A stretch of 64,000 nucleotides of DNA, from the NCBI RefSeq assembly GCF_007992435.1, contig NZ_BKAG01000023.1, positions 1-64,000 on the forward strand, read 5' to 3'. A program made the translations under genes and the position numbers. Shown here one piece after another: positions 49,779 through 58,600 of this stretch; position 1 is the stretch's first letter, and each line of letters begins with the position of its first letter. The notes beneath the pieces are model-generated. The model searched no databases. It was not told the DNA's origin and saw only the letters and a program-made list of their open reading frames with translations. This DNA is from Prosthecobacter gellanilyticus (GTDB lineage: Bacteria > Verrucomicrobiota > Verrucomicrobiia > Verrucomicrobiales > Verrucomicrobiaceae).

Positions 49779-51077
49779 TCACTTCTCGAAGTGGCGCTTC
49801 ACGAACTTCAGATACTGCTCCCAGTCGTAGCTGGTGACGTCGTGCTTTCCGGTGCGGACGTGATAGGCGATGGTATCGCCGACAGGAGTGTCGATGGCGG
49901 GCTGCTCGCGGACGCCATAACCTTTTTTGCCGAAGAGAGCGAAGACAGGCTCGGCATTCAGGCCGGAGAGGAACTCGCCCTTTGGGTCGGCCCATTCGTC
50001 CTCCACGGCGCTGGCGATGTAGATGGCGCGTGGTGCGGCGAGGGCGATGAGCATGTGCTTGTCGATCGGGCAGGAAGCTTCGTTGTTGCTGTAGCTGGTG
50101 TAGGTTTTAGTGAACCAGTGCGGGAAGGCCTTGGTGATCACGGCGGTGGTCTCGCCGAAGTTCCGGCGCATGATCGCGGCTCCGCCTTCACCGGAGTTGT
50201 TGGAGATGACGACGCCGAAGCGCTGATCCTGCGCACCGGTCCAGAGGGAGGTTTTGCCCAGACGTGAGTGACCGATGACAGCGAGCTGCTTGGCATTCAC
50301 ATCGGAGTCGGTTTCCAGATAGTCGGCGATGCGCTGCAGGCCCCAGGACCAGGCACCGATGGCACCCCAGTCGCCATCCTTCCATTCGGTGGCGGCGCCG
50401 TCCTTGCTCAGGGCGGCACGCAGACCTTCCTTCCAGCCATCGGCATGGTCGGGTTCGATGTCGCCATAGTAGTAAGTCGCCACGGCGCAGCCCTGGGCGA
50501 TGATCATCTCCAGTGGCCAGCGGCTGCTTTCATTGCCACGGCTCTCTTCGGTGGCCTTGTTATCGATGATGTTCTTCTCTTTGTTAGGTCGCATCCAGCG
50601 GGTGGAAAGCGGCACATCCTTCTCCGTGCTCACGGCATGATTGCCACCGAAGCTGGGGCCGACAAAGCAAGGGGCGGGCTTGCCAAGGCCGTTCGGTGTG
50701 TAGAGCATGACCTCCATGCCTTTCCAGGCGGGATGCTCAGGCAGGGAGATGTGGATGAATTTGCGCGTGGCCTTGCCGCCGAGCGCGTCCTTCTTCACCT
50801 CAGTGACTTTGAAGTCCACCTTGCCCCAGGTCGATGGAGCGGGTGTCTTGCCATACACATGCTGCTCGAAGAGGGCGAGGATCTCCGGACGCCGGAGCTG
50901 GGTCCAGTCTTCTGCTGTGCTCACATGCTTGCCGGTGGCTGTCTGAAGCAGATCGGGCAGCGTGTAAGGGGCGATCTGGGACTCGTCGTAGTTGGCTTTC
51001 TTTTGCTGGGCTTCGGCAAAGTCTTCACCAAGAAGAAGGGCGGTGGTCATCAGGGCGGGGATGAGAAGTCGTGACAT
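49779..51077 (-). CDS. Exported CE15-type glucuronoyl esterase
   Basis: 432 residues with a signal peptide (about 1-23, ending FAEA). An alpha/beta-hydrolase fold with nucleophile Ser in GHSRLGKTSLW (S271), followed by DQRFGVVISNNSGEGGAAIMRRNFGET, is the bacterial CE15 pattern. HAxxxx-type His near the C-terminus is within the expected region. CE15 enzymes cut the ester between 4-O-methyl-glucuronic acid of xylan and lignin. This is consistent with plant-polymer use in an exported pathway, though no xylanase is nearby. It is followed on the same strand by FKBP upstream (53 bp), so the two could be co-transcribed. Confidence 0.85.
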   Translation of the reverse strand: MSRLLIPALMTTALLLGEDFAEAQQKKANYDESQIAPYTLPDLLQTATGKHVSTAEDWTQLRRPEILALFEQHVYGKTPAPSTWGKVDFKVTEVKKDALGGKATRKFIHISLPEHPAWKGMEVMLYTPNGLGKPAPCFVGPSFGGNHAVSTEKDVPLSTRWMRPNKEKNIIDNKATEESRGNESSRWPLEMIIAQGCAVATYYYGDIEPDHADGWKEGLRAALSKDGAATEWKDGDWGAIGAWSWGLQRIADYLETDSDVNAKQLAVIGHSRLGKTSLWTGAQDQRFGVVISNNSGEGGAAIMRRNFGETTAVITKAFPHWFTKTYTSYSNNEASCPIDKHMLIALAAPRAIYIASAVEDEWADPKGEFLSGLNAEPVFALFGKKGYGVREQPAIDTPVGDTIAYHVRTGKHDVTSYDWEQYLKFVKRHFEK

Positions 51078-51129
51078 GGCTGGAAAGAGATGAACGTGCT
51101 GAAGCGAGCGGTTCCATCGCGAAGAGGGA

Positions 51130-51534
51130 TCAGTCCTCCCAGACTTTCAGCAGCTCGACCTCGAAGATCAGAGCTTCATCGGCGCCGATATCCAGCCCAG
51201 CGCCACGTTTGCCGTAGGCGAGTTCTGAGGGGATGAAGAACTTGAACTTCGCACCTTCCTTCATGAGCTGCAGGCCTTCGATCCAGCCTTTGATCACCCG
51301 TTTCACCGGGAACTCCGCAGGCTCGCGGCCGGCGAGGTAGCTGCTGTCAAACTCCACGCCATTGAGCAGGGTGCCGCGGTAGTTCACCACGACCGTGTCC
51401 TTCTTCGTCGGGCTTTTGCCTTCGCCTTCACGGAGGACGAGGTATTGCAGGCCGCTTTTGGTGGTGATGACGCCGGGCTTGGTGGCGTTGTCTGCGAGAA
51501 AGGCTTGTCCGTCGAGAAGGGCTTGGGAGGGCAT
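51130..51534 (-). CDS. FKBP-type peptidyl-prolyl cis-trans isomerase
   Basis: 134 residues from the ATG at 51534 (MPSQALLDGQAFL); an upstream ATG at 51600 would add 22 residues overlapping the divergent promoter zone. The helical start ALLDGQAFLADNATKPGVITTKSGLQYLVL is the FkpA/Mip dimer-type linker, and the FKBP core DTVVVNYRGTLLNGVEFDSS, VIKGWIEGLQLMKEGAKFKFFIPSELAYG is complete. It speeds proline isomerisation in protein folding. No signal peptide with this start, so probably cytosolic. Confidence 0.93.
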   Translation of the reverse strand: MPSQALLDGQAFLADNATKPGVITTKSGLQYLVLREGEGKSPTKKDTVVVNYRGTLLNGVEFDSSYLAGREPAEFPVKRVIKGWIEGLQLMKEGAKFKFFIPSELAYGKRGAGLDIGADEALIFEVELLKVWED

Positions 51535-51655
51535 GGTGATGGCGCGCGATATGGCTGGAGCGATGCTTCGGAGCAAGTGGGAATCCGTGGTGCTGGGCAC
51601 ACTCCACAGGATTTGGCTTTTCAGAGCGAGCCGAAGGATTCAGGCTGAACAGGAT

Positions 51656-52984
51656 ATGAGAAAACCTCTCCTTCTTTTACTGGCAGGGCTGTGTCTGGTG
51701 CACTCGTCTTCCATTGCACGGGTCTGGACAGAGGCAGCCTCGGGCAGAAAGGTCGATGCGGAGTTTGTGTCATCGGCAGACGGCAAGGTGCTGGTGCAGA
51801 TGAAAGGCGGCGGGAAGGTCAGCATTGATCTCGTGCGTCTGGCGCCAGAAGACCGGAGCTATGTCGAGGAAAGGGTGAAGTCTTCGGCCAAGCCCGCCGC
51901 GGCAGCCGCGAGCAAGGTGGAGGACTTTTTTGAAGACACGCCGAAGCTGAAGGCGGAGGAGATTCCCGCGAGTGGAGAGGAGAGGCCGGATCTAGCGACG
52001 GTGGATGCAGCGATCCGAAACTTCATGGTGGAGAAGGGCATTGGTGCGGTGACCTTTGCGCTGAGCAAGAATGGCAAGATTCTGCATGATCGCGCTTTTG
52101 GTTGGGCGGATCCGAAGCTGAAGGAGCCTTTGAAGCCGGGTGTGAAGATGCGTGTGGCCTCGATGACGAAGCCGGTGGTCATGGCGGCGATCAAGACGCT
52201 GATCACGGACGGCAAGCTGAAGGCTGAGGATCTGGTGTTTCCGCTGCTGGAACTGGGACAGTTCCAAGAGTCCAAGGGCTGTGATGAGCGCTGGCAGAAG
52301 GTGACCATTCAAAACTTGCTGGATCACAAGGGCGGATGGGATCGTGATGTGTCCGGCGACTTCACCGGGCTGACGACTCAGATGTGCGAGATGTATGATG
52401 TGAAGCTCAATGAACTGACTCCTGAGCACATGCTGCGCTTTGGTCTGACTCGGAAGCTGGATTTCGCTCCCGGTGAACGTTATGCCTACTGCAACTACGG
52501 CTACATCGTGCTGGTGCGCGTGATCGAGAAAGTGAGCGGGCAGAAGTTCATGGACTATCTGCATGCCACGGTGGCCAAGACCTCAGGCGCGGAGAGTTTT
52601 AGTGCCAGTGCTTCAGATGCGCGTGACCGGCAGGCCGGAGAGGTCTGGTATAGCTACCACCCGGAATACACGAAGCCCGAGGTGCCGCTGAGGTTCCGCA
52701 CAGATGCTCGTGATGGCGCGGGGATCCTGGCCTGCACGGCAGCGGACTACTGCCGGTTTCTGGAGAACTATTCCGTGCTCGGAAATCAAAGGAAGCCGGG
52801 CGCGAAGTATCGCGGCAGTTTTGCCGGGAGTCATCCAGGAGTGACGGCGATTTGCTCGCAGCGAGTGGATGGCATCAACTATGCGATCATCTGCAACCGG
52901 CGTGGTGTCGGGAGCACCGATTGGAACGGGGATCTGCGCAAGGTCGTGGATGCCGAGCTGGAGAAGGTGGCTGCGGGACTCTGA
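51656..52984 (+). CDS. SHD1 plus serine beta-lactamase-family exported protein
   Basis: 442 residues from the ATG at 51656; it gives a signal peptide (MRKPLLLLLAGLCLVHSSSIA). Residues 22-72 form an SHD1-like module (RVWTEAASGRKVDAEFV...VSIDLVRLAPEDRSYV), a small domain common in Planctomycetes and Verrucomicrobia. The rest is a class C beta-lactamase/EstB-like fold: the Ser-x-x-Lys site SMTK (S169, K172), and YCN (Y278, N280). Such proteins act as esterases, D-aminopeptidases or penicillin-binding proteins rather than true beta-lactamases. The substrate is unknown. Confidence 0.88.
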   Translation: MRKPLLLLLAGLCLVHSSSIARVWTEAASGRKVDAEFVSSADGKVLVQMKGGGKVSIDLVRLAPEDRSYVEERVKSSAKPAAAAASKVEDFFEDTPKLKAEEIPASGEERPDLATVDAAIRNFMVEKGIGAVTFALSKNGKILHDRAFGWADPKLKEPLKPGVKMRVASMTKPVVMAAIKTLITDGKLKAEDLVFPLLELGQFQESKGCDERWQKVTIQNLLDHKGGWDRDVSGDFTGLTTQMCEMYDVKLNELTPEHMLRFGLTRKLDFAPGERYAYCNYGYIVLVRVIEKVSGQKFMDYLHATVAKTSGAESFSASASDARDRQAGEVWYSYHPEYTKPEVPLRFRTDARDGAGILACTAADYCRFLENYSVLGNQRKPGAKYRGSFAGSHPGVTAICSQRVDGINYAIICNRRGVGSTDWNGDLRKVVDAELEKVAAGL

Positions 52985-53010
52985 TTCAAACAAGCCGACG
53001 CTTATGTGCA

Positions 53011-53031
53011 CCCACGGCTGAAAGCCGTGGG
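53011..53031. repeat. Perfect 9-bp hairpin between convergent genes
   Basis: CCCACGGCT/AGCCGTGGG (53011-53019, 53023-53031) with a GAA loop lies between the stops of two convergent genes. It is followed by CTATTTCCTTT on the plus strand and could act as a terminator; it also resembles a widespread palindromic repeat. Copies elsewhere in the genome would decide. Confidence 0.6.
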
Positions 53032-53076
53032 CTATTTCCTTTCGCCTCTCCGAGGCTTGTGATCCGAGCCGTGCCT

Positions 53077-54261
53077 TCAGTCCTTCTTGTTACCGAACTT
53101 GATGCCGAATTTGCGCTTGGGTTTTTCAGCGGGGGCTTCGGCTGGAGTGTTGGCGGGCTTCTCGGGGGCTTTGGCGTCTTCCTTTTTGGTCTTGCCCTTT
53201 TTGGGCTCTTCCTTGGGTGCGGGAGGGGCTTCCTCGACCTTGTCCTTGGAGACGGGTTTGAGGAGGGCTGGCTTGACATCTTCCTTCGCGGCTTTTGGAT
53301 CAGGCTTGGTGGAGACGGGTTTGATGTCTTCTTTGTTAGCCGGAGTGTTGGCCTCTGGCTTCACCCAGGGAGCGACCGGAGGTTGTGGCGTCGAAAGGGC
53401 GGCTTCGCGGTTCTGCTGGAGCACGGCCTCGGCTTCGGCGGCCTTCAGCATCTGGTCACGGATGTCGTTAGGCACGGAGGCCTCGCTGAGCGGTGGGAGC
53501 AGGGGATTCGGGCCGCCGGTCCAGGGACCGAGGTCCGGTAGATCGGCGATCATGGTGGTCTGATTGGCCACACGATGGAGGCCGATGACCCGCAGACGCT
53601 GTCCGAGCATGTAGGCCACGGTGGAGTCATCCAGGCCCTCGATGGTGCTGCCGCCGCGCTGGAGGATGGGTTTGCCACGGAGAACGATCTCCCCGGAGCT
53701 GACCAGGGCTTCCTGGCAAAGCACCTTGGCCATGTCATCTCCCTGGCCGTTCTCGAGGTAGACCTTGCCGGTGGCCTTCACGCGTCTCGGGACACCCTTG
53801 CTGTCCTGCTTGACGATCTCAATCTTATCCGCCGCGATGCGCACGCCCATGGGCATTTCGATGCTGTTGGCAGAGATGGCCTTGGCCTCATTGTAGTTCA
53901 TGCTCAGCAGGAAGGAGAGATCGACTCCTGAGCTCTGCGCGGCCTTGGCCAGGTCCCGCTCCATGGCGATGGCGCTCGCATTCATCTGCGCCCTTTTTCG
54001 CATCAGCTCCAAATCCTCTTTGCTGAGCTTGGCACCGTTTCCGACGGGCAGGTCCTCCTTGGGCTTGCCTGGGGTGACGGGCGCCGGGGTTGCGGTGCTG
54101 TTGTTGCTGGCGGCGACGCTGACGATGTCCGTCTTCTGATCGCCCTGCAGTTTCTTCAAAGCGGGGACCTCATAGTCCGCGCAGGCTGAGAGTCCGAGAG
54201 CCACAGCCACGCTGGCTGAAAACACATGGGCGGAACGCGGAAAGGGAACGGAAGACGGCAT
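53077..54261 (-). CDS. Lipoprotein with OstA/LptA-like domain
   Basis: 394 residues. A lipobox LSAC (C27) ends the signal peptide. Residues about 120-245 resemble a beta-jellyroll of the OstA/LptA type (MGVRIAADKIEIVKQDSKG, RVKATGKVYLENG, GEIVLRGKPILQRGGSTIEG), the fold that carries lipopolysaccharide across the periplasm or sits in related structural proteins. The C-terminal 110 residues are Lys/Pro/Glu/Ala-rich and unordered, ending KFGIKFGNKKD. No lpt genes are adjacent, so an LPS role is a guess. The domain call is by pattern only. Confidence 0.65.
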   Translation of the reverse strand: MPSSVPFPRSAHVFSASVAVALGLSACADYEVPALKKLQGDQKTDIVSVAASNNSTATPAPVTPGKPKEDLPVGNGAKLSKEDLELMRKRAQMNASAIAMERDLAKAAQSSGVDLSFLLSMNYNEAKAISANSIEMPMGVRIAADKIEIVKQDSKGVPRRVKATGKVYLENGQGDDMAKVLCQEALVSSGEIVLRGKPILQRGGSTIEGLDDSTVAYMLGQRLRVIGLHRVANQTTMIADLPDLGPWTGGPNPLLPPLSEASVPNDIRDQMLKAAEAEAVLQQNREAALSTPQPPVAPWVKPEANTPANKEDIKPVSTKPDPKAAKEDVKPALLKPVSKDKVEEAPPAPKEEPKKGKTKKEDAKAPEKPANTPAEAPAEKPKRKFGIKFGNKKD

Positions 54262-54395
54262 GGAAAGAGACTAGGCTGTGTTTATGAACTGGCAAGGATG
54301 TCGTGGGTAGGCGGATGCAGGATGGTAGCGGAGCTTTGGACAATCAACGCAGCGGCTCGCCAGACCTCGGGCGGCGTGTGTAGGCTGGTCTTGTC

Positions 54396-55403
54396 ATGTC
54401 CCAGCCATCCATCCTCACCACCACCGTCGGTTCCTATCCTCTGCCAGACTGGCTCGCGGCGCTGCCGAGCGAGCAGGCGGTGATCGATGCCACGCGGGTG
54501 ATCTTTGACACGCAGCGCCAGGCGGGCATCGACCTGCCGACGGATGGTGAGCTGTATCGCTTCGATGTGAATCACCCCGACACGAACGGAATGATCGAAT
54601 ACTTCGTGCATAAACTCGGCGGCTGTGACTCTAAAGTAGGACGCGAAGATGCGGTCCGGTTTCGTGCGAAGCAGGAGATGGGCTTTCGGGCCAAGCCTGC
54701 GGCGGTGGTGCGCTCTGCCATCACGGAAGGTGTGCTGAACCTGCCGGAGGACTGTGCCCGGGCTGCCAAGGTGGCGGGTGGAGCCTTCAAGTTCACGCTG
54801 ACGAGTCCCTACATGCTGGCGCGCACGCTGCTGGATGAGCACTACCATGACTTCGGGGCGCTGACGATGGCCATCGCCGATGCGCTGGCGGCCCAGGCAG
54901 CGGATTTGAAATGTGACTGCGTGCAGGTGGATGAGGCGAACATCCCTGGGAACCCGGCGGATGCGCCTCTGGCTGCCGAATCCATCAACCGGGTGCTGGA
55001 TGCGGTGAAGGGCCAGAAGGCGGTGCATTTCTGCTTCGGCAACTACGGCGGCCAGACGATCCAGAAAGGGGAGTGGTCAGCGCTGATCAAGTTCCTGAAC
55101 AGTCTGCGTGCGGATCATCTGGTCCTTGAACTGGCGCATCGGCCAGCGGCGGATCTGGACGCATTGCGTGAGCTGGATTCGAAGATCGGCGTGGGGCTGG
55201 GGGTGGTGGACATCAAGGTGAACCACGTTGAGACGGCGGATGAGATCGCGCGCCGGATTGAAAGCGCTGAGAAAGTGCTCGGGGCAGGGAGGGTGAAGTT
55301 TATCCATCCCGACTGCGGTTTCTGGATGCTGAAGCGCAGTGTGGCAGATCGGAAGATCGAGGCTCTGGCGACGGGCAGGGACCGGTTTTTGGGAACGGTC
55401 TGA
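54396..55403 (+). CDS. MetE C-terminal-domain-like methyltransferase
   Basis: 335 residues, the length of a stand-alone cobalamin-independent methionine synthase C-terminal barrel. TTTVGSYPLPDWL is the start motif. Zinc ligands are conserved: HFC (H211, C213), E245 in LVLELAH and C307 in HPDCGFW. The DE pair in CVQVDEANIP also fits. Without the N-terminal MetE domain it may use a different methyl donor (MetE-like core enzymes accept various donors, often a corrinoid). Cytosolic. It starts without a Shine-Dalgarno box. Confidence 0.85.
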   Translation: MSQPSILTTTVGSYPLPDWLAALPSEQAVIDATRVIFDTQRQAGIDLPTDGELYRFDVNHPDTNGMIEYFVHKLGGCDSKVGREDAVRFRAKQEMGFRAKPAAVVRSAITEGVLNLPEDCARAAKVAGGAFKFTLTSPYMLARTLLDEHYHDFGALTMAIADALAAQAADLKCDCVQVDEANIPGNPADAPLAAESINRVLDAVKGQKAVHFCFGNYGGQTIQKGEWSALIKFLNSLRADHLVLELAHRPAADLDALRELDSKIGVGLGVVDIKVNHVETADEIARRIESAEKVLGAGRVKFIHPDCGFWMLKRSVADRKIEALATGRDRFLGTV

Positions 55404-55447
55404 GGATTGGGGCGGACGGACTCGTTCGTTGTTCGTGGGCTCTTTTT

Positions 55448-55604
55448 ACAGGATTTACAGGATTCAGGATTAACAGGATTCCAGAGAGATGAGATCGGAA
55501 CCTTCTGTGGGCTGAGTCCTCTTAATCTTGTGAATCGTGTTCATCCTGTGGGAAAAAGGAGCAGAAGGTTTGCTAATTCTTGATCTCAGAATGGTAAATC
55601 CTGT
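55448..55604. repeat. Inverted pair of 8-9 bp tandem arrays (ACAGGATTN)
   Basis: The plus arm at 55448-55480 has four units of ACAGGATT(T/A) at 8-9 bp spacing. The minus arm, read from 55549 to 55523, has three exact 9-mers (ACAGGATGA, ACACGATTC, ACAAGATTA), with a 42-bp spacer. A further AAATCCTGT lies at 55596-55604. This fills most of the 242-bp gap before the DUF1549/1553 gene. I recall similar ACAGGATT strings in other genomes, which may mean a widespread element. Confidence 0.82.
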
Positions 55605-55645
55605 CCAAAAGGGGCGTTGATTCGCCTCATCAGGTTATCACACCC

Positions 55646-58600
55646 ATGTTCCGGACTGTTCCTTCGCGACTCATCACTCTTAGCGCCCTGCTTGCCAGCA
55701 CGGGAGCCAGCATCGCCGCGCCTTCTGCCGAGGGCCTGAAATTCTTTGAGTCGAAGGTGCGCCCAATCCTGGTGGAAAGCTGCCAGGAGTGCCACAGCGA
55801 GAAGAAGCACAAAGGCGATCTGCGCCTGGATAATCTGCCGTACATCCTTCACGGCGGTGAGAAGGGGCCGGCCATCGTGCCGCACAAGCCGGACGCGTCT
55901 CTTTTGATCAAGGCAGTGAGCTACGTTGATCATGAACTGGAGATGCCGCCAGATGGCAAGCTGCCGGACGACAAGATCGCGGTGCTGAAGCAGTGGATCT
56001 CCATGGGGGCGCCCTGGCCGGAGAATGAAGTGGCGGCCGCCAAGCCACCGCGCAAGCCGGGTGAGTTCAGCGCCGAGGATCGTGCCTGGTGGGCCTTCCA
56101 GCCGGTGAAGGATCCGAAAGTTCCGGCGGTGAAGCATGAAGGAAATGTGATCGATGCTTTCATCGAGGCGAAGCGCAAGGAAGCCGGTCTCAAGGCCAGT
56201 CCTGAAGCATCTCCAGAGGAGCTGATCCGTCGTGTGAGTTTTGACCTGACCGGGCTGCCGCCATCGACGGCGGAGGTGCAGCAGTTTGTGCGTGATTGCG
56301 CGAATGGATCAGACAAAGCCAGCCTGGCTTATGAGGCGCTGGTGGACCGCCTGCTGGCATCGCCACGCTTCGGTGAGCGTATGGCGCAACATTGGTTAGA
56401 CCTTGTGCGCTATGCGGAGTCGGAAGGTTATCGCCTGGACGCCTATCGCCCGAACGTGTGGCCGTATCGCGACTACGTGATCGAGGCGTTCAACCAGGAC
56501 AAACCTTACAACCAGTTCGTGCGCGAGCAGATCGCTGGAGATGAGATCGCTCCCGGTGATCCCAAAGCGGATGTGGCCACGGGGTTTCTGCGTCACACGG
56601 TGTATGAATACAACCAGCGTGATGCGGAAGGGCAGTGGAAGACGATCATGAACGAGGTCACGGATGTGACGGCGGATGTCTTCATGGGCGTGAGCGTGCA
56701 GTGCGCGCAGTGCCATGATCATAAGTTTGATCCCATCTTGCAGAAGGACTACTACCGCCTGCAGTCCTTCCTGGGAAACATCACCTGGGCTGAAGACAAG
56801 AAGTATGCGACCGAGGCCGAGCAGGCCGAGCATGCGAAGCTGATGCAGGTGTGGCTGGATGCCACGAAGGAGCCTCGAGCGGTGATCGATGGCATCCTTG
56901 AGCCGCGGATTCAGAAGGCGATGATCAGCGCGATGGAGAAGTTCCCTGAGGAAGTGGTGGCCATGTGGCGCAAGCCGCGTGAGCAGCGCACGCCGTATGA
57001 GGAGCAGGTGGTGCAGCTGGCCTGGAGGCAGGCAGACTATGAGCGCGAGCGCTTCAAGACGGACAAGATCAAGGATCCTGAGGCCACGCAACTGCGCGAG
57101 GCGCAGGCGAAGCTGGCGGAGTTTGATCACCTGAAACCCAAGCCTCTGCTAACCACTTATTCGGTGAGTGAGACCGGACCGAAGGGACGTGATCCCATCT
57201 TCAAGACACGTCGTGAAGGCGAGGTGGCGACGAAGCCAGGCTTCCTGAGCATCCTGGATCCAAAGGACGCGGTGATTCCTGCGGCCAAGGCTGACGCGAA
57301 GACGAGCGGACGCCGCACCGTACTGGCGGACTGGCTGACCAAGACAGACAACCCGCTGACCACACGAGTGATCGTGAACCGCCTGTGGTCCTGGCATTTC
57401 GGCCGTGGCATCGCCGGCACGCCGAGTGATTTTGGCCGCCTCGGTGAAGCTCCCACGCATCCAGAGTTGCTGGACTGGATGACGACGCAGTTCATCAAGG
57501 GCGGCTGGAAGATGAAGCCGGTCCACAAGATGATCGTCATGAGCTCGATGTATCGCCAGAGCGCCATGCTGAATGACAAGACCGCGATGACCACCGATCC
57601 GGAAAACCGTTTGTTCTGGCGCTTCCCACCGCGTCGTTTGGATGCTGAGCAGGCACGTGATGCGGTGCTGGCTGCCAGCGGTGAGCTGGATCTGACGATG
57701 GGTGGCGCAGGTGCCGAAGCCGCGAAGCCTCGTCGCAGCATTTACACCCGCAAGATCCGCAACACGCAGGATGAGTTCCTGCAGAGCCTGGATGCGCCTC
57801 CGGGCTTCTCCAGCCTGCCAACGCGTGATGCCACGACGACTGCGACTCAGAGCCTGCTGATGATCAATGGTGACTGGCCGCTGGAGCGTGCCCGCGGCAT
57901 GGCAGCAAGGCTGGTGAGTGAGAAGCCGGCGAACGATCAGGCTCTGGTGAACCAGGCTTATGCGCTGGCCTTTGGCCGCCAGCCTTCCAAGGACGAGTCC
58001 AAGGATGCGGTAAGCTTCCTCAATGCCCAGCGCTCGCGTTTGAAGAAGGAGATGCCACCCCCGCCGGTGGAGGCTCCTGCCATTGCGGATGCGAAGAAGT
58101 TTTTCGGTGCCCCAGCGCCGACGAAGACGGTCAAGACACTCATGATGCAGCCGGGCAGCAAGAATGAAAAACTGCGCGTGAACACGACGAATGCCATTGA
58201 GGGAGATGACTTCGCCGTGGAGGCCGTGGTGAACCTCAGCAGCCTGTACCCCAATGCCTCTGTGCGCACGATTGCCTCACGCTGGGACAATGCCAAGTCG
58301 ACTCCAGGCTGGGCGCTCGGTGTGACGTGCGAGAAGTCCGCGCACAAGCCTAACAATTTGATTGTTCAACTGGTGGGCGAGGACTTCCAGGGCAGCCTGG
58401 CCTATGAGGTGGTGGCCAGCGGTCTGCGCATTCCGGTGAACAAGCCTTACTATGTGGGCGCGACGCTGCACAGCGAGCCTGCGGAAGGCCAGAAGTTCGG
58501 CGGCACCATCACTTTCTATGCGCGTGATCTGAGTGATCCTGCCGCGCCGATGCAGACGGTGACGGTCCCACATCAAATCTGCGGAGGTTATGTGAGCGCC

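Noticed and set aside
18318-52834. Exact 18-bp match between 18318-18335 and 52817-52834
   Set aside because: One is in the heptamer element, the other in the beta-lactamase-type gene; one such match is rare but possible by chance, and no flanking similarity was seen.
54262-54395. A cobalamin or SAM riboswitch before the MetE-C-like gene
   Set aside because: The 134-bp gap shows no conserved box or aptamer structure that I can recognise.
9082-55604. CRISPR arrays
   Set aside because: The repeated units are 7-10 bp without spacers of constant length, and no cas genes are present.
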